From Cellulomonas sp. PhB150 (GTDB lineage Bacteria > Actinomycetota > Actinomycetes > Actinomycetales > Cellulomonadaceae), in contig NZ_RKHX01000002.1 of the NCBI RefSeq assembly GCF_003755175.1, positions 496,001 to 560,000 of the forward strand: a stretch of DNA of 64,000 bases, given 5' to 3'. The translations under genes were made by a program, and so were the position numbers. The notes under the pieces were generated by a model. That model worked only from the letters and a program-made list of their open reading frames with translations, was not told the origin of the DNA and did no database searches. Positions 20,801-29,911 of the stretch are shown piece by piece. Each line of letters opens with the position of its first letter. Position 1 is the first letter of the stretch.

Positions 20801-22911
20801 CGACCTCGCCGCCCGACCCGCCGCCCACCGGCCAGACGCGGCCGGGCCCCCCGCCGCGCGGCCGCTGGCGGCTCGAGCTCGCCGACGTGGGGGACGCCCT
20901 CCTCTCGCTCGCGACCACGGCGCTGGGCCTCGGCATCGCGATCGCCGTCGTCGAGGACGTCGGCGTGCCCGGGGCCGGGCCCGTGATCGCCGCGGCAGCG
21001 ATCGTCGCCGTCGGCGACCTCGCCCTGCGGCCCCCGATGCTGCTGCTCGCGCGCCGCGCCGGTGCGGGCGGCGCGCTGCTCGTCGGCCTCCTCGCGCAGG
21101 TCGCGATCGCGTGGGTCGCGCTCGCGGTCGTCCCCGGCATCGTCGTGGGGTCGGCGTGGGGCTTCGTCGCCGTGCTGGTCCTGACGAGCATCGTCATGGC
21201 CGTCGGCCGCTGGCTGTGGGGCGCGAACGACAGCGAGTACGTCGTCGCGGACGTCCTGCGGCGCGCACGCCGGCACGCCCGGCGCACGCGGGGAGCGGTG
21301 CCCGACGACGGGTCGATGCAGGCGGGCCTGCTCGTCGTCCAGCTCGACGGCGTCGCGGAGCCCGTGCTGCGCGAGGCGATCGAGGCCGGGCTCGCGCCGA
21401 CGATGCAGCGCTGGATCGCCGCGGGCACGCACACGCTCGAGCCGTGGTGGGCGCGGATCCCCTCCACGACGCCCGCGAGCCAGGCCGGGCTCCTGCACGG
21501 CGACTCGTCGGCCATCCCCGCGTTCCGGTGGTGGGACCGCGAGCTGGGCCGGCTCGTCGTGACGAACCACCCGCAGGACGCCGCGCTCGTCGAGCAGCGC
21601 CTCTCGACCGGCGACGGTCTGCTGGCTGGCGGCGGGACGGCCGTCTCGACCATGTTCTCGGGTGACGCCGCCACCTCGTTCCTCGTGATGAGCCGTACGC
21701 GCGCGCCCGGTCCCGACGGCACGGGCGCCGGGCTCGGACCGGGACCGGCGTTCCTGCGGTTCTTCGCGAGCCCGTTCGTCCTGGCGCGGGCCGTGAGCCT
21801 GACCCTGGGCGAGATGGTCAAGGAGCTCTACCAGGCCCGTCGCCAACGCGTCCGCGACGTGCTGCCGCGCATCTCGCGGTCCGGCTGGTACGTCGTCCTG
21901 CGCGGCGTCAGCAACGTGGCGATGCGTGACCTGAACACCTCGCTGGTCGCCGAGGCCGTGGTGCGGGGCGACCCGACGATCTACGTGGACCTCGTCGACT
22001 ACGACGAGATCGCGCACCACGCCGGACCGACGCGGCCGGAGTCGCTGCGCGCGCTCGAAGGGCTCGACCGGGTGCTCCACGTGCTCGAGCGGGCGATCGC
22101 CGTCGCGCCCCGCGCGTACCGGATCGTCGTGCTCTCCGACCACGGGCAGACGCTCGGCGCGACGTTCGAGCAGGTCGAGGGGCGCTCTCTGATCGACACC
22201 GTGCGCGCCTTCATGGCCGAGCCGGCAACGGATGGCGTGAGCACCGGCAGCGGCGAGGACTGGGGACCGCTCAACGCCCTTCTGACCAGCGCGTTCAGCA
22301 GCCCACGCGCGGTGCTCGGACCGGACGCGTCGCCCGAGGCCACGCGTGCGCGCTCGGGGGCCGAGCTGCCCGACGTGGTCGTCGTCGGCTCGGGCAACCT
22401 CGGCCTCGTGTGGTTCCCGCGCGAGCCCGCCAGGCTGACGCTCGAGGACCTGCAGGAGCGGTGGCCGGGCCTCGTCGCCGGCCTCGCGGCCACGCCGCCG
22501 GTCGGGGTCGTCGTGGCTGACACGCGCGAGCGCGGGCTGGTGGCGATCGGCGCGAGCGGGATCGTGCTGCTCGAGGGCGACACCGAGCCCGAGGGCGACG
22601 ACCCGCTCGCCGCGTACGGGCCGCGGGGGCGGGCGGACGTCGTGCGCGCCGCGCGGCTGCCGAACACGGGTGACCTGCTGCTCGTCTCGCGCGTCACACG
22701 GGACGGGCACGTGCACGCCTTCGAGGGTCAGGTCGGCTCGCACGGCGGGATCGGCGGTGCGCAGAACCACGCGCTGCTGCTGCACCCGACGCAGTGGGCG
22801 ATCGACGACGACCTGCGCGAGCGGGTCGGGGGCGACGAGATCCTCGTCGGCGCCGAGGCGGTGCACGCGCAGCTCGTGCGCTGGGCGGCCGCGGCCGGGC
22901 TGCGCCCGTGA
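20797..22911 (+). CDS. Membrane-anchored alkaline-phosphatase-superfamily phosphodiesterase
   Basis: A 704-residue protein with two parts. Residues about 35-150 hold four hydrophobic helices (a holin-4-like membrane domain). Residues about 170-700 form a type I phosphodiesterase/nucleotide pyrophosphatase-like domain: LLVVQLDGVAEPVL carries the first metal aspartate, IPSTTPASQAGLLHG the nucleophile threonine, VDYDEIAHHAGP and VVLSDHGQ further metal ligands, and GSHGGIGGAQNHALLLHP the last histidines. The substrate is unknown; the domain should face the cytosol or outside depending on topology, which I cannot fix. The ATG overlaps the DUF3046 stop and the TGA overlaps the next gene's GTG, so three genes are translationally coupled. 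Confidence 0.82.
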   Translation: MTTSPPDPPPTGQTRPGPPPRGRWRLELADVGDALLSLATTALGLGIAIAVVEDVGVPGAGPVIAAAAIVAVGDLALRPPMLLLARRAGAGGALLVGLLAQVAIAWVALAVVPGIVVGSAWGFVAVLVLTSIVMAVGRWLWGANDSEYVVADVLRRARRHARRTRGAVPDDGSMQAGLLVVQLDGVAEPVLREAIEAGLAPTMQRWIAAGTHTLEPWWARIPSTTPASQAGLLHGDSSAIPAFRWWDRELGRLVVTNHPQDAALVEQRLSTGDGLLAGGGTAVSTMFSGDAATSFLVMSRTRAPGPDGTGAGLGPGPAFLRFFASPFVLARAVSLTLGEMVKELYQARRQRVRDVLPRISRSGWYVVLRGVSNVAMRDLNTSLVAEAVVRGDPTIYVDLVDYDEIAHHAGPTRPESLRALEGLDRVLHVLERAIAVAPRAYRIVVLSDHGQTLGATFEQVEGRSLIDTVRAFMAEPATDGVSTGSGEDWGPLNALLTSAFSSPRAVLGPDASPEATRARSGAELPDVVVVGSGNLGLVWFPREPARLTLEDLQERWPGLVAGLAATPPVGVVVADTRERGLVAIGASGIVLLEGDTEPEGDDPLAAYGPRGRADVVRAARLPNTGDLLLVSRVTRDGHVHAFEGQVGSHGGIGGAQNHALLLHPTQWAIDDDLRERVGGDEILVGAEAVHAQLVRWAAAAGLRP

Positions 22912-23672
22912 CGCTGCGGGTGCGCTGGCTCGGCCACGCCAGCCTCGTGCTCGACGTCGGTGGCGTCCGGATCCTCACGGACCCGCTGCTGCGCCCGAAC
23001 GCGCACCTGCTGCGCCGACGTGGCGGCGCGCCCGTGCGCGAGCACTGGGCGGACCCCGCCGCGGTGCTCGTCTCGCACCTGCACCACGACCACGCCGAGC
23101 TGGCCTCGCTCCGGCGCCTCCCGGGCACCCCCGTGCTCGCCGCACCCGTCAACGCCCGCTGGCTGCGCGCGCACGACGTCGCGGGCATCGGCCTGGCGGA
23201 CGACGAGTGGTGGGACGTGCCGGGCTCCGACGTGCGGATCAGGCCCGTGCCCGCCGACCACGGTCACCGCCCGATGCCGCACCGGCCGAACGCGGCGTGC
23301 GGGTTCGTGGTCGCGACCCCGACGACGCGCGTGTGGTTCGCGGGGGACACCGCGCCGTACGCCGCGATGGCCGACCTGCCCGGGATGGCGGGCGGGCCGA
23401 TCGACCTCGCCCTGGTGCCGGTGGGCGGATGGGGGCCGCGCCTGTCCGGTGGGCACATGGATCCCGTGCAGGCGGCGCGCGCGTGCGCGGTCACCGGCGC
23501 CGCGGCGGCGGTGCCGGTGCACTGGGGCACCCTGCACACCCCGATCTCCCGGCGCCTGCCGCCGGGATGGATGGACGCCGGCGGGCCCGCGTTCGCGGCC
23601 GCGGCGGGGCGCGAGGCGCCGGGGTGCGCGGTGCACGTGCTGCGGCCCGGAGGGCTGCTCGAGCTCGACTGA
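22908..23672 (+). CDS. Metallo-beta-lactamase-fold hydrolase
   Basis: A 254-residue MBL-fold protein of the UlaG/NAPE-PLD-like group. The N-terminal RVRWLGHASLVLDVGGVRILTDPLL is typical, the metal motif is complete (VSHLHHDHAEL), and the later ligands appear in VWFAGDTAPY and AVPVHWGTLH. It ends with a short tail and has no signal peptide, so it is cytosolic. The GTG start overlaps the phosphodiesterase stop (GTGA), implying coupled translation; a phosphodiesterase and a metallo-hydrolase made together may act in sequence on one phosphoester or lipid, but this is only inference. The gene ends five bases before the first SOS-like box of recA. Confidence 0.85.
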   Translation: MTLRVRWLGHASLVLDVGGVRILTDPLLRPNAHLLRRRGGAPVREHWADPAAVLVSHLHHDHAELASLRRLPGTPVLAAPVNARWLRAHDVAGIGLADDEWWDVPGSDVRIRPVPADHGHRPMPHRPNAACGFVVATPTTRVWFAGDTAPYAAMADLPGMAGGPIDLALVPVGGWGPRLSGGHMDPVQAARACAVTGAAAAVPVHWGTLHTPISRRLPPGWMDAGGPAFAAAAGREAPGCAVHVLRPGGLLELD

Positions 23673-23676
23673 GTCT

Positions 23677-23741
23677 CGATCACGTGTTCGACGAGCTTCT
23701 CTCGGCGTGTCGCTCGCGTCGAACACCTGTACGGGTATGGT
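23677..23741 (+). promoter_or_regulatory. recA SOS promoter: two LexA-type boxes and a -10 element
   Basis: CGATC-ACGT-GTTCG (23677-23690) and CGAAC-ACCT-GTACG (23720-23733) each differ at one half-site base from the Gram-positive SOS consensus CGAAC-N4-GTTCG. TATGGT at 23736-23741, a good -10, follows the second box by two bases, so LexA there would cover the promoter. A second -10-like TAGCGT at 23843-23848 may give LexA-independent basal transcription. The remaining leader to the recA ATG shows nothing else I can name. Confidence 0.78.
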
Positions 23742-23920
23742 CGTCCCTGGGTGACAGCGATCGAGCCGTCCACAGCCCCGCTCCGGCGTCCGCCGGTGCA
23801 CAGGCTGGCGAGGGTTCTCGGTCGTGTGTCAGTGGTCGGACATAGCGTCACCCGCAGCGACAACGACCAGCCCCCGCAGGCGCAGCACCAGGCTGCACGA
23901 GACGACGAAGGTGGAGCACC

Positions 23921-24961
23921 ATGCCCGCACCGAAGGACCGCGAGAAGGCCCTCGAGGCCGCCCTCAGCCAGATCGACCGCCAGTTCGGCAAGGGGTCGGT
24001 CATGCGCCTCGGCGACGAGGGGCGTGCCCCCGTCGAGGTCATCCCCACCGGATCCATCGCGCTGGACGTCGCGCTCGGCATCGGCGGGCTGCCCCGCGGC
24101 CGCGTCGTGGAGATCTACGGCCCGGAGTCCTCGGGCAAGACGACCGTCGCGCTGCACGCCGTCGCCAACGCGCAGAAGGCCGGCGGCATCGCCGCCTTCA
24201 TCGACGCCGAGCACGCCCTGGACCCCGAGTACGCGAAGAAGCTGGGTGTCGACACCGACGCGCTGCTGGTCTCGCAGCCGGACACCGGCGAGCAGGCGCT
24301 CGAGATCATGGACATGCTGATCCGGTCCGGTGCGATCGACGTCGTGGTCATCGACTCCGTCGCCGCGCTGGTGCCCAAGGCCGAGATCGAGGGCGAGATG
24401 GGCGACAGCCACGTCGGCCTGCAGGCCCGCCTCATGTCCCAGGCGCTGCGCAAGATCACCGGTGCGCTCAACCAGTCCGGCACCACGGCGATCTTCATCA
24501 ACCAGCTGCGCGAGAAGATCGGCGTGTTCTTCGGCTCGCCCGAGACGACGACGGGTGGCAAGGCGCTGAAGTTCTACGCCTCGGTCCGCCTCGACATCCG
24601 TCGCATCGAGACGCTCAAGGAGGGCACCGACGCGGTCGGCAACCGGACCCGCGTCAAGGTCGTCAAGAACAAGATGGCGCCGCCCTTCAAGCAGGCCGAG
24701 TTCGACATCCTCTACGGCGTCGGGATCTCCCGCGAGGGCAGCCTGATCGACATGGGCGTCGAGCACGGGTTCGTGCGCAAGTCCGGCGCCTGGTTCACCT
24801 ACGAGGGTGACCAGCTGGGCCAGGGCAAGGAGAACGCGCGCAAGTTCCTGCGCGACAACCCGGACCTGGCCGAGGAGCTGGACAAGAAGATCAAGGAGAA
24901 GCTCGGCATCGGCGCGTTCGTCGACAAGCCGGCCGACGACACGGCCGCGGTCGACTTCTGA
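23921..24961 (+). CDS. recA: Recombinase RecA
   Basis: A 346-residue RecA recombinase, the strand-exchange protein and co-protease for LexA self-cleavage. Walker A is GPESSGKT at 67-74, Walker B lies in [10 protein letters not shown], the L1 loop region in [22 protein letters not shown] and L2 in [21 protein letters not shown]. The C-terminal tail is acidic (DDTAAVDF). The length is typical and there is no intein, in contrast to some mycobacterial recA genes. The ATG is preceded by GGTGGAG. It is followed after 13 bp by recX and preceded by two SOS-like boxes, so damage induction is expected. Confidence 0.99.
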   Translation: MPAPKDREKALEAALSQIDRQFGKGSVMRLGDEGRAPVEVIPTGSIALDVALGIGGLPRGRVVEIYGPESSGKTTVALHAVANAQKAGGIAAFIDAEHALDPEYAKKLGVDTDALLVSQPDTGEQALEIMDMLIRSGAIDVVVIDSVAALVPKAEIEGEMGDSHVGLQARLMSQALRKITGALNQSGTTAIFINQLREKIGVFFGSPETTTGGKALKFYASVRLDIRRIETLKEGTDAVGNRTRVKVVKNKMAPPFKQAEFDILYGVGISREGSLIDMGVEHGFVRKSGAWFTYEGDQLGQGKENARKFLRDNPDLAEELDKKIKEKLGIGAFVDKPADDTAAVDF

Positions 24962-24974
24962 GCGTGCGTCGAGC

Positions 24975-25685
24975 ATGACGGCACGGACGTCCGGGCGTCG
25001 ATCGGCGTCCGGGGCCCGGGTCGGGAGCGGCAGCACGAGCCGCTCCCGACCGACCGGGCACGTGATCGGCTCGGGGATGTCGCCCGAGGAGCGTGACCAG
25101 CAGGAGCTCGCTGCGTCGGGCGACGACGAACCCGACGGCGGTGGTCTCGCTGCGGGTGGATTCGCGTCGGACGCCGACGCCGAGGAGGCCGCGCGGGGCA
25201 TCGCCCTGCGTCAGCTCGCCGCGGCGGCACGCAGCCGGGCTCAGCTCGAGCAGGCGATGGCCAAGAAGCTCGTGCCGGAGCAGATCGCCCGCCGCGTGCT
25301 CGACCGGTTCACGGAGGTCGGGCTGATCGACGACGCCGAGTTCGCGGAGATGCTCGTGCGGACCCGCCACGCCGAGCGCGGCCAGTCGCGTCGGGCGATC
25401 GCCGTCGAGCTGCGGCGCAAGGGGATCGACGAGGAGACAGCGGCGGCCGCGCTCGAGCAGCTGGACGCCGACGACGAGGAATCCGCGGCCCGCACGCTCG
25501 TGCGCCGCAAGCTCGCCTCGGGCGGTTCGCTCGAGCCCGAGGTGCTGAGACGGCGCATCTACGGCGCTCTGGGTCGCAAGGGCTATCCGCCGGGGCTCGT
25601 CGCGCGGATCCTGCGCGAGGAGCTCGCCGACGTGGGCGGCGATGGCGACGGAGAAGGTGGCGGGATCGACCTCGACGGCTACTGA
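24975..25685 (+). CDS. recX: Regulatory protein RecX
   Basis: A 236-residue RecX protein that limits RecA filament growth. The core has the repeated three-helix modules: IALRQLAAAARSRAQLEQAMAKKLVPEQIARRVLDRFTEVGLIDDAEFAEMLVRTRHAERGQSRRAI, then LRRKGIDEETAAAAL and a last module ending YPPGLVARILREEL. The ATG at 24975 gives a basic, disordered N-terminal extension of 34 residues (TSGRRSASGARVGSGS); an ATG at 25077 (MSPEERDQQE) also fits and would give about 202 residues. No strong ribosome site distinguishes them. The gene follows recA by 13 bp and should share its SOS control. Confidence 0.9.
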   Translation: MTARTSGRRSASGARVGSGSTSRSRPTGHVIGSGMSPEERDQQELAASGDDEPDGGGLAAGGFASDADAEEAARGIALRQLAAAARSRAQLEQAMAKKLVPEQIARRVLDRFTEVGLIDDAEFAEMLVRTRHAERGQSRRAIAVELRRKGIDEETAAAALEQLDADDEESAARTLVRRKLASGGSLEPEVLRRRIYGALGRKGYPPGLVARILREELADVGGDGDGEGGGIDLDGY

Positions 25686-25834
25686 CGCACGCGACCGTAC
25701 GGTCCGGGACGAAGGGGACGGCTCCGACGGCCGTCAGTCCACGGGCGCGGCACATCGGCCCTCCGCGCGTGCGGATGGGTCACAATGGCGGTGCTCAGCG
25801 GGTCCACCTGCGCCGAGCCGAATCGGAGGTGCCC

Positions 25835-27367
25835 GTGAAAGACGGCTCGTTGCTCGTCGTGGTCGGGCTGCTCGGTGCGTGCCTGGTCGCGTTGATCCTG
25901 GTCCTGGTCGCCCGCCGCGAGGCCTCGGCCCAGCGTGCCCAGGCGATCCAGGACGTCGCGACCATCAAGGACGACGCGCGGGCACTGCTCGCGGACACCC
26001 AGCGGCGCGAGGCGCGCCTGTCCGAGCGCGAGGCCACGGTCGCCGCGGAGCGTGCGGAGGTCGATGCCCTCGGCCGGGTCGCCCGCGAGCGTGCCGAGTC
26101 TGCCGCCGACGCCGAGCGCCGGGCTGTCCGCGCGCTCGAGTCCGCCGAGCGCGACGCCGAGCGGGTCGTCGCGGACGCGGCCAAGGCGGCCGACGAGGCC
26201 ACGGAGGCCGCGCGCCGCGGCGCGGTCGACGAGCTCGCGTCCGTCGCCGGACTGACCGCGGACGAGGCCCGTGCCGAGCTGTCGCGCCGGCTGGTCGAGC
26301 AGGCGCAGAACGACACGGCCGCGCAGGTACGGCGGATCGAGGCGCAGGCGCGCCGCACGGCCGACGCCAAGGCCCGCCGGGTCGTCGTCGCCGCGCTGCA
26401 GCGCACCGCGGTGGCGACGAGCTCGCAGAGCTCGGTCACCGTGCTGCCGTTGCCTTCGGAGGAGATGAAGGGGCGCATCATCGGCAAGGAGGGGCGCAAC
26501 ATCCGCTCCTTCGAGGCGCTGACGGGCGTCAACGTGCTCGTCGACGACCAGCCGGGATCGGTCGTGCTGTCCTGCTTCGACCCCGAGCGGCGCGAGGTCG
26601 CGCAGGTCGCGCTCGACGCGCTCATGGAGGACGGGCGGATCCACCCCCAGCGCATCGAGGCCGCGTACGCGCAGGCGCTCGAGGGCGCGGACGACCGCGC
26701 GGACGCTGCGGGACACGACGCGGCCGAGCGAGCGGGCGTCGCCGACCTGCACCCGGACCTGGTGCGCACGCTCGGTCGGCTGCGGCTGCGCACGTCGTAC
26801 GGGCAGAACGTGCTCGAGCACCTGGTCGAGACCGCGTTGCTCGCCGCGGCCCTCGCGGCCGAGGTCGGCGCCGAGGTCGAGCTGACCCGGCGCGGGGCCT
26901 TCCTGCACGACGTCGGCAAGGCGCTCACCGCGCAGATGCCGGGCACGCACGCGGCCCTCGGCGGCGACCTGGTCAAGCGGTACGGCGAGTCCGACGTCGT
27001 CGTGAACGCCGTCGCGGCGCACCACGACGAGGTCCCGGCGCAGACCGTCGAGGCGGTGCTCGTGCAGGTCGCGGACGCGATCTCCGCGAGCCGGCCCGGC
27101 GCGCGGCGCGAGGAGATCGAGCAGTACGTCGAGCGGCTCGACAAGCTCGAGCAGCTCGTCGCTGCCCACGACGGCGTGCGACGCGCGCTGGCGATGTCGG
27201 CGGGCCGCGAGGTGCGCGTGCTCGTGGAGCCGTCGGAGGTCGACGACTACGCGCTGCCGCAGCTGGCCGTCGCGATCGCCCGCCACATCGAGGCCGACCT
27301 GACGTACCCGGGCGAGATCAAGGTGACCGTCGTCCGGGAGATCCGCGCGAGCGCGACGGCCGGCTGA
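25835..27367 (+). CDS. rny: Ribonuclease Y
   Basis: A 510-residue endoribonuclease that begins bulk mRNA decay at the membrane. An N-terminal membrane helix (residues about 5-26) is followed by a long alanine/glutamate/arginine coiled coil (about 30-200), a KH RNA-binding domain with GRIIGKEGRNIRS at 213-225, and an HD domain with H358-D359 in FLHDVGKAL and HHDEV further on. The GTG at 25835 is chosen because GGAGG lies just before it and the frame upstream is not conserved in character. The position behind recA-recX is usual in actinobacteria. It converges on gluD: both stops lie in the palindrome GGCTGAGCTCAGCC at 27362-27375. Confidence 0.94.
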   Translation: MKDGSLLVVVGLLGACLVALILVLVARREASAQRAQAIQDVATIKDDARALLADTQRREARLSEREATVAAERAEVDALGRVARERAESAADAERRAVRALESAERDAERVVADAAKAADEATEAARRGAVDELASVAGLTADEARAELSRRLVEQAQNDTAAQVRRIEAQARRTADAKARRVVVAALQRTAVATSSQSSVTVLPLPSEEMKGRIIGKEGRNIRSFEALTGVNVLVDDQPGSVVLSCFDPERREVAQVALDALMEDGRIHPQRIEAAYAQALEGADDRADAAGHDAAERAGVADLHPDLVRTLGRLRLRTSYGQNVLEHLVETALLAAALAAEVGAEVELTRRGAFLHDVGKALTAQMPGTHAALGGDLVKRYGESDVVVNAVAAHHDEVPAQTVEAVLVQVADAISASRPGARREEIEQYVERLDKLEQLVAAHDGVRRALAMSAGREVRVLVEPSEVDDYALPQLAVAIARHIEADLTYPGEIKVTVVREIRASATAG

Positions 27368-27369
27368 GC

Positions 27370-28233
27370 TCAGCCCTTGCCGGTGTCGATCGCCATCGGG
27401 GGTGGCGCGGCGCGGGTCTCGCCCGCGGTGCGGCTGCCGAGCCGCGTCGCGAGGAACGAGGCGAGCCGCGTGAGCGCGTAGTTGATGACGATGAAGATCG
27501 CGGCCGCGACCACCAGAGCCTGCAGGATGTTGCCCTGCCCGGTGCCGAGCAGGCGCGCCGAGTTGAGCAGGTCCGGGTAGGTGATGATGTAGCCCAGCGC
27601 GGTGTCCTTGAGGATGACGACGAGCTGGCTCGCGATCGCCGGGAGCATCGCGATGAGCGCCTGCGGCACCTCGACGGAGCGCAGCGACTGCCCCCGCCGC
27701 AGGCCGACGGCCAGGGCCGCCTCTCGCTGGCCGCGCGGCAGGTTGTGCACGCCGGAGCGCACGAGCTCGGCGAACACCGACCCGTTGTAGAAGGTCAGGC
27801 CCAGCACGACCGCCAGCAGGGGGACGTCCGAGGCATCGACGATCTTGAGCTGGAGCAGACCCATGTAGAAGAAGATCATCATGAGCAGCACCGGCACGGC
27901 GCGGAAGAACTCGACGATCACGCCCGAGACGGCACGCACGGTGCGCGAGCGGGACAGGCGCCCGAGGCCCAGCACGAGGCCGAAGATCGCCGACGTGACG
28001 ATCGAGATGCCGGCCGCCTCGAGGGTCGAGCGCAGGCCCGGCAGCAGGTAGTCGACCCACGCGTCGGCGTGCAGGAACGGCGTCCACAGGTCGGCGTCGA
28101 GCTGGCCCTTCTCCCCGAGCTTGACCAGCACCCACACGCCGATGGCGACGACGACCACCGTCGCGAGGATGTTGACCCACACCATCCGGCGACGGGCGCG
28201 GGGCCCGGGAGCGTCGAACAGGACCTGGCTCAT
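27370..28233 (-). CDS. gluD: Glutamate-type amino acid ABC transporter permease GluD
   Basis: A 287-residue permease of the HisM/GlnP family with about five to six membrane helices and the ABC-binding EAA loop (NLPRGQREAALAVGLRRGQSLRSVEVPQAL). It is the last gene of the gluA-gluB-gluC-gluD operon and its ATG overlaps the gluC stop as ATGA. The order and pairing match the Corynebacterium glutamate importer; specificity for glutamate is inferred from this and could include aspartate or glutamine. The C-terminal 20 residues are polar. It ends two bases from the convergent rny stop. Confidence 0.92.
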   Translation of the reverse strand: MSQVLFDAPGPRARRRMVWVNILATVVVVAIGVWVLVKLGEKGQLDADLWTPFLHADAWVDYLLPGLRSTLEAAGISIVTSAIFGLVLGLGRLSRSRTVRAVSGVIVEFFRAVPVLLMMIFFYMGLLQLKIVDASDVPLLAVVLGLTFYNGSVFAELVRSGVHNLPRGQREAALAVGLRRGQSLRSVEVPQALIAMLPAIASQLVVILKDTALGYIITYPDLLNSARLLGTGQGNILQALVVAAAIFIVINYALTRLASFLATRLGSRTAGETRAAPPPMAIDTGKG

Positions 28234-28919
28234 CGCGCCACCGCCAGCCGTCGGGACAGCGACGTCGTCGCGAGCCCGATAGGCACCACGATGATGACGA
28301 AGCCGAGGGCGAAGACCACGAAGATCGCCAGGATGACGTCGGGCCTGTTCTCGATCATCTCCCGCATCAGCACCGATGCCTCCGCGACCGATCCCGCCGC
28401 CGCGACGGTCGAGTTCTTCACGAGCGCGATCAGCACGTTGCCCAAGGGAGCCACCGCGCCGCGGAACGCCTGGGGGAGCACCACGAGGCCCGCGGTCTGG
28501 CCGAAGTTCAGCCCGATCGCGCGCGCCGCCTCGGCCTGCCCGGTCGGCACCGTGTTCACGCCCGAACGCAGCGCCTCGCAGACGAACGCCGCGTGGTAGA
28601 CCGCCAGGCCGAGGACGGCGAGGCGGAAGAAGTTCTGCTGGAACCCGTCACCGAGCGTCACGCCGAGCTGGCCCCACAGCCCCAGCACGCAGCCGACGAT
28701 GATGATCGTCAGCGGGGTGTTCCGCAGCAGCGTGACGTACGTCGTGCCGGCCCAGCGCAGGCTCGGCACGGGCGAGATCCGCATCAGGGCGAGCACCGTG
28801 CCGATCACCAGGGCGAGGATCCCCGCGTAGATGGTGAGCTGGATGTTGACCCAGAACGCCCCGAGGACGTCGTACCCGGTGAACGCCTCACGGACGTCGT
28901 CGAGATAGCCCTGCTGCAC
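28230..28919 (-). CDS. gluC: Glutamate-type amino acid ABC transporter permease GluC
   Basis: A 229-residue permease of the same family as GluD, with about five membrane helices and an EAA loop, TVPTGQAEAARAIGLNFGQTAGLVVLPQAF. It forms the membrane channel with GluD. The GTG start is preceded on the coding strand by GGGAGC, a reasonable ribosome site. It is separated from gluB by 75 bp that contain a strong hairpin. The start and length are usual for the family. Confidence 0.92.
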   Translation of the reverse strand: MQQGYLDDVREAFTGYDVLGAFWVNIQLTIYAGILALVIGTVLALMRISPVPSLRWAGTTYVTLLRNTPLTIIIVGCVLGLWGQLGVTLGDGFQQNFFRLAVLGLAVYHAAFVCEALRSGVNTVPTGQAEAARAIGLNFGQTAGLVVLPQAFRGAVAPLGNVLIALVKNSTVAAAGSVAEASVLMREMIENRPDVILAIFVVFALGFVIIVVPIGLATTSLSRRLAVAR

Positions 28920-28954
28920 AGGCGCTCCCTAGCGGTGGTCGGACGGATGGGGGC

Positions 28955-28989
28955 CGCCGTGCGCCGGGGACGGACCCCGGCGCACGGCG
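28955..28989 (-). terminator. Intra-operon hairpin between gluB and gluC
   Basis: A perfect 15-bp inverted repeat (28955-28969 with 28975-28989, five-base loop) begins five bases after the gluB stop codon. There is no T tract. Such a hairpin between a binding-protein gene and its permease genes commonly causes partial termination or protects the upstream mRNA from 3' decay, so that more binding protein than permease is made. Confidence 0.75.
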
Positions 28990-28994
28990 TGCCG

Positions 28995-29834
28995 TCAGGC
29001 GCAGGCGGCGGGCTTGGGCGGGTTGAGCTTCTCGTTCGCCTTGTAGCCCGAGGCGCCGACGTTCTTGTCGAGCAGCTTCTGCCAGGTGCCGTCGTCGACC
29101 ATCGCCTGGATGGCGGTGTTGATGTCCTCGCACTTGTCGCTGTCCTTGGGGATGCCGACGCCGTAGTTCTCCTCCGAGAACGGGTTGCCGACGACCTTGA
29201 CCTTCCCCTCGTTGGCGGGCAGCGCCGCGAGGCCGGCCAGGATGATGTCGTCCGTCGTGACCGCGTCGACCTGGCCGGCGGTCAGTGCGGTGACGCACTC
29301 CGCGTAGCCGGGCTGCTCGAGCAGCTGCGTGCCGCTGGCGTAGTCGTCCTTGATCCGCTGCGCCGACGTCGAGCCGGTCACGGAGCACAGGTTCTTGCCC
29401 TCGAGGTCCTCGGGCCCGGTGATCGACGTGTCGTCCGCGGCGACCAGGAGGTCCTGGCCGGCGACGAAGTACGGGCCGGCGAACGAGACGACCTTCTTGC
29501 GGTCGTCGGTGATCGAGTACGTCGCGAAGATCATGTCGACCTGGCCGCCGGAGAGCATGTTCTCGCGGTTGGCCGACGGGGCCTGGACCCACTCGATCTT
29601 GTCCGCGTCGTAGCCGAGCTTGCCCGCGACGTACGTCGCGACGTCGACGTCGAAGCCCGTGTAGGTGTCGCCGTCCTTGTAGCCGAGGCCCGGCTGGTCG
29701 AACTTGATGCCGATCTTGATGCTGTCGCCCGAGCCGCTGCTCGAGTCGTCGCCGCTGTCGTCGTCGCTCGAACAGCCGGCCAGGGCAAGTGCCGCGCTCG
29801 CCAGGAGCGCGGGCGCCAGGAGTCCTCTTCGCAT
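28995..29834 (-). CDS. gluB: Glutamate-type ABC transporter substrate-binding lipoprotein GluB
   Basis: A 279-residue extracellular solute-binding protein (family 3). The signal peptide MRRGLLAPALLASAALALAG ends in a lipobox with LAGC, giving a lipidated cysteine, followed by a serine/aspartate-rich spacer. The mature domain shows the amino-acid-binding pattern: KIGIKFDQPGLGYKDGD, GFDVDVATYVAGKLG, EWVQAPSANRENMLSGGQVDMIFATYSIT. These are the residues expected around a bound alpha-amino acid. The ATG at 29834 is preferred over the ATG six bases upstream because GAAAGGG then sits at proper spacing. The gene lies second in gluABCD. Confidence 0.93.
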   Translation of the reverse strand: MRRGLLAPALLASAALALAGCSSDDDSGDDSSSGSGDSIKIGIKFDQPGLGYKDGDTYTGFDVDVATYVAGKLGYDADKIEWVQAPSANRENMLSGGQVDMIFATYSITDDRKKVVSFAGPYFVAGQDLLVAADDTSITGPEDLEGKNLCSVTGSTSAQRIKDDYASGTQLLEQPGYAECVTALTAGQVDAVTTDDIILAGLAALPANEGKVKVVGNPFSEENYGVGIPKDSDKCEDINTAIQAMVDDGTWQKLLDKNVGASGYKANEKLNPPKPAACA

Positions 29835-29911
29835 GGTCATCCCTTTCGTGTCGTGTCGGTACCGGTCGCCATCAGGGGGTTGGTTGTCAGGTTCAGGGTC
29901 AGATTCGGGGA

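Noticed and set aside
20797..21250. Prophage holin, suggested by the holin-4-like membrane domain
   Set aside because: It is the N-terminal part of a chromosomal phosphodiesterase; no other phage gene is near.
27362..27375. Terminator at the rny/gluD junction (GGCTGAGCTCAGCC)
   Set aside because: A 14-bp palindrome without loop cannot form a stable hairpin; it simply contains both TGA stops.
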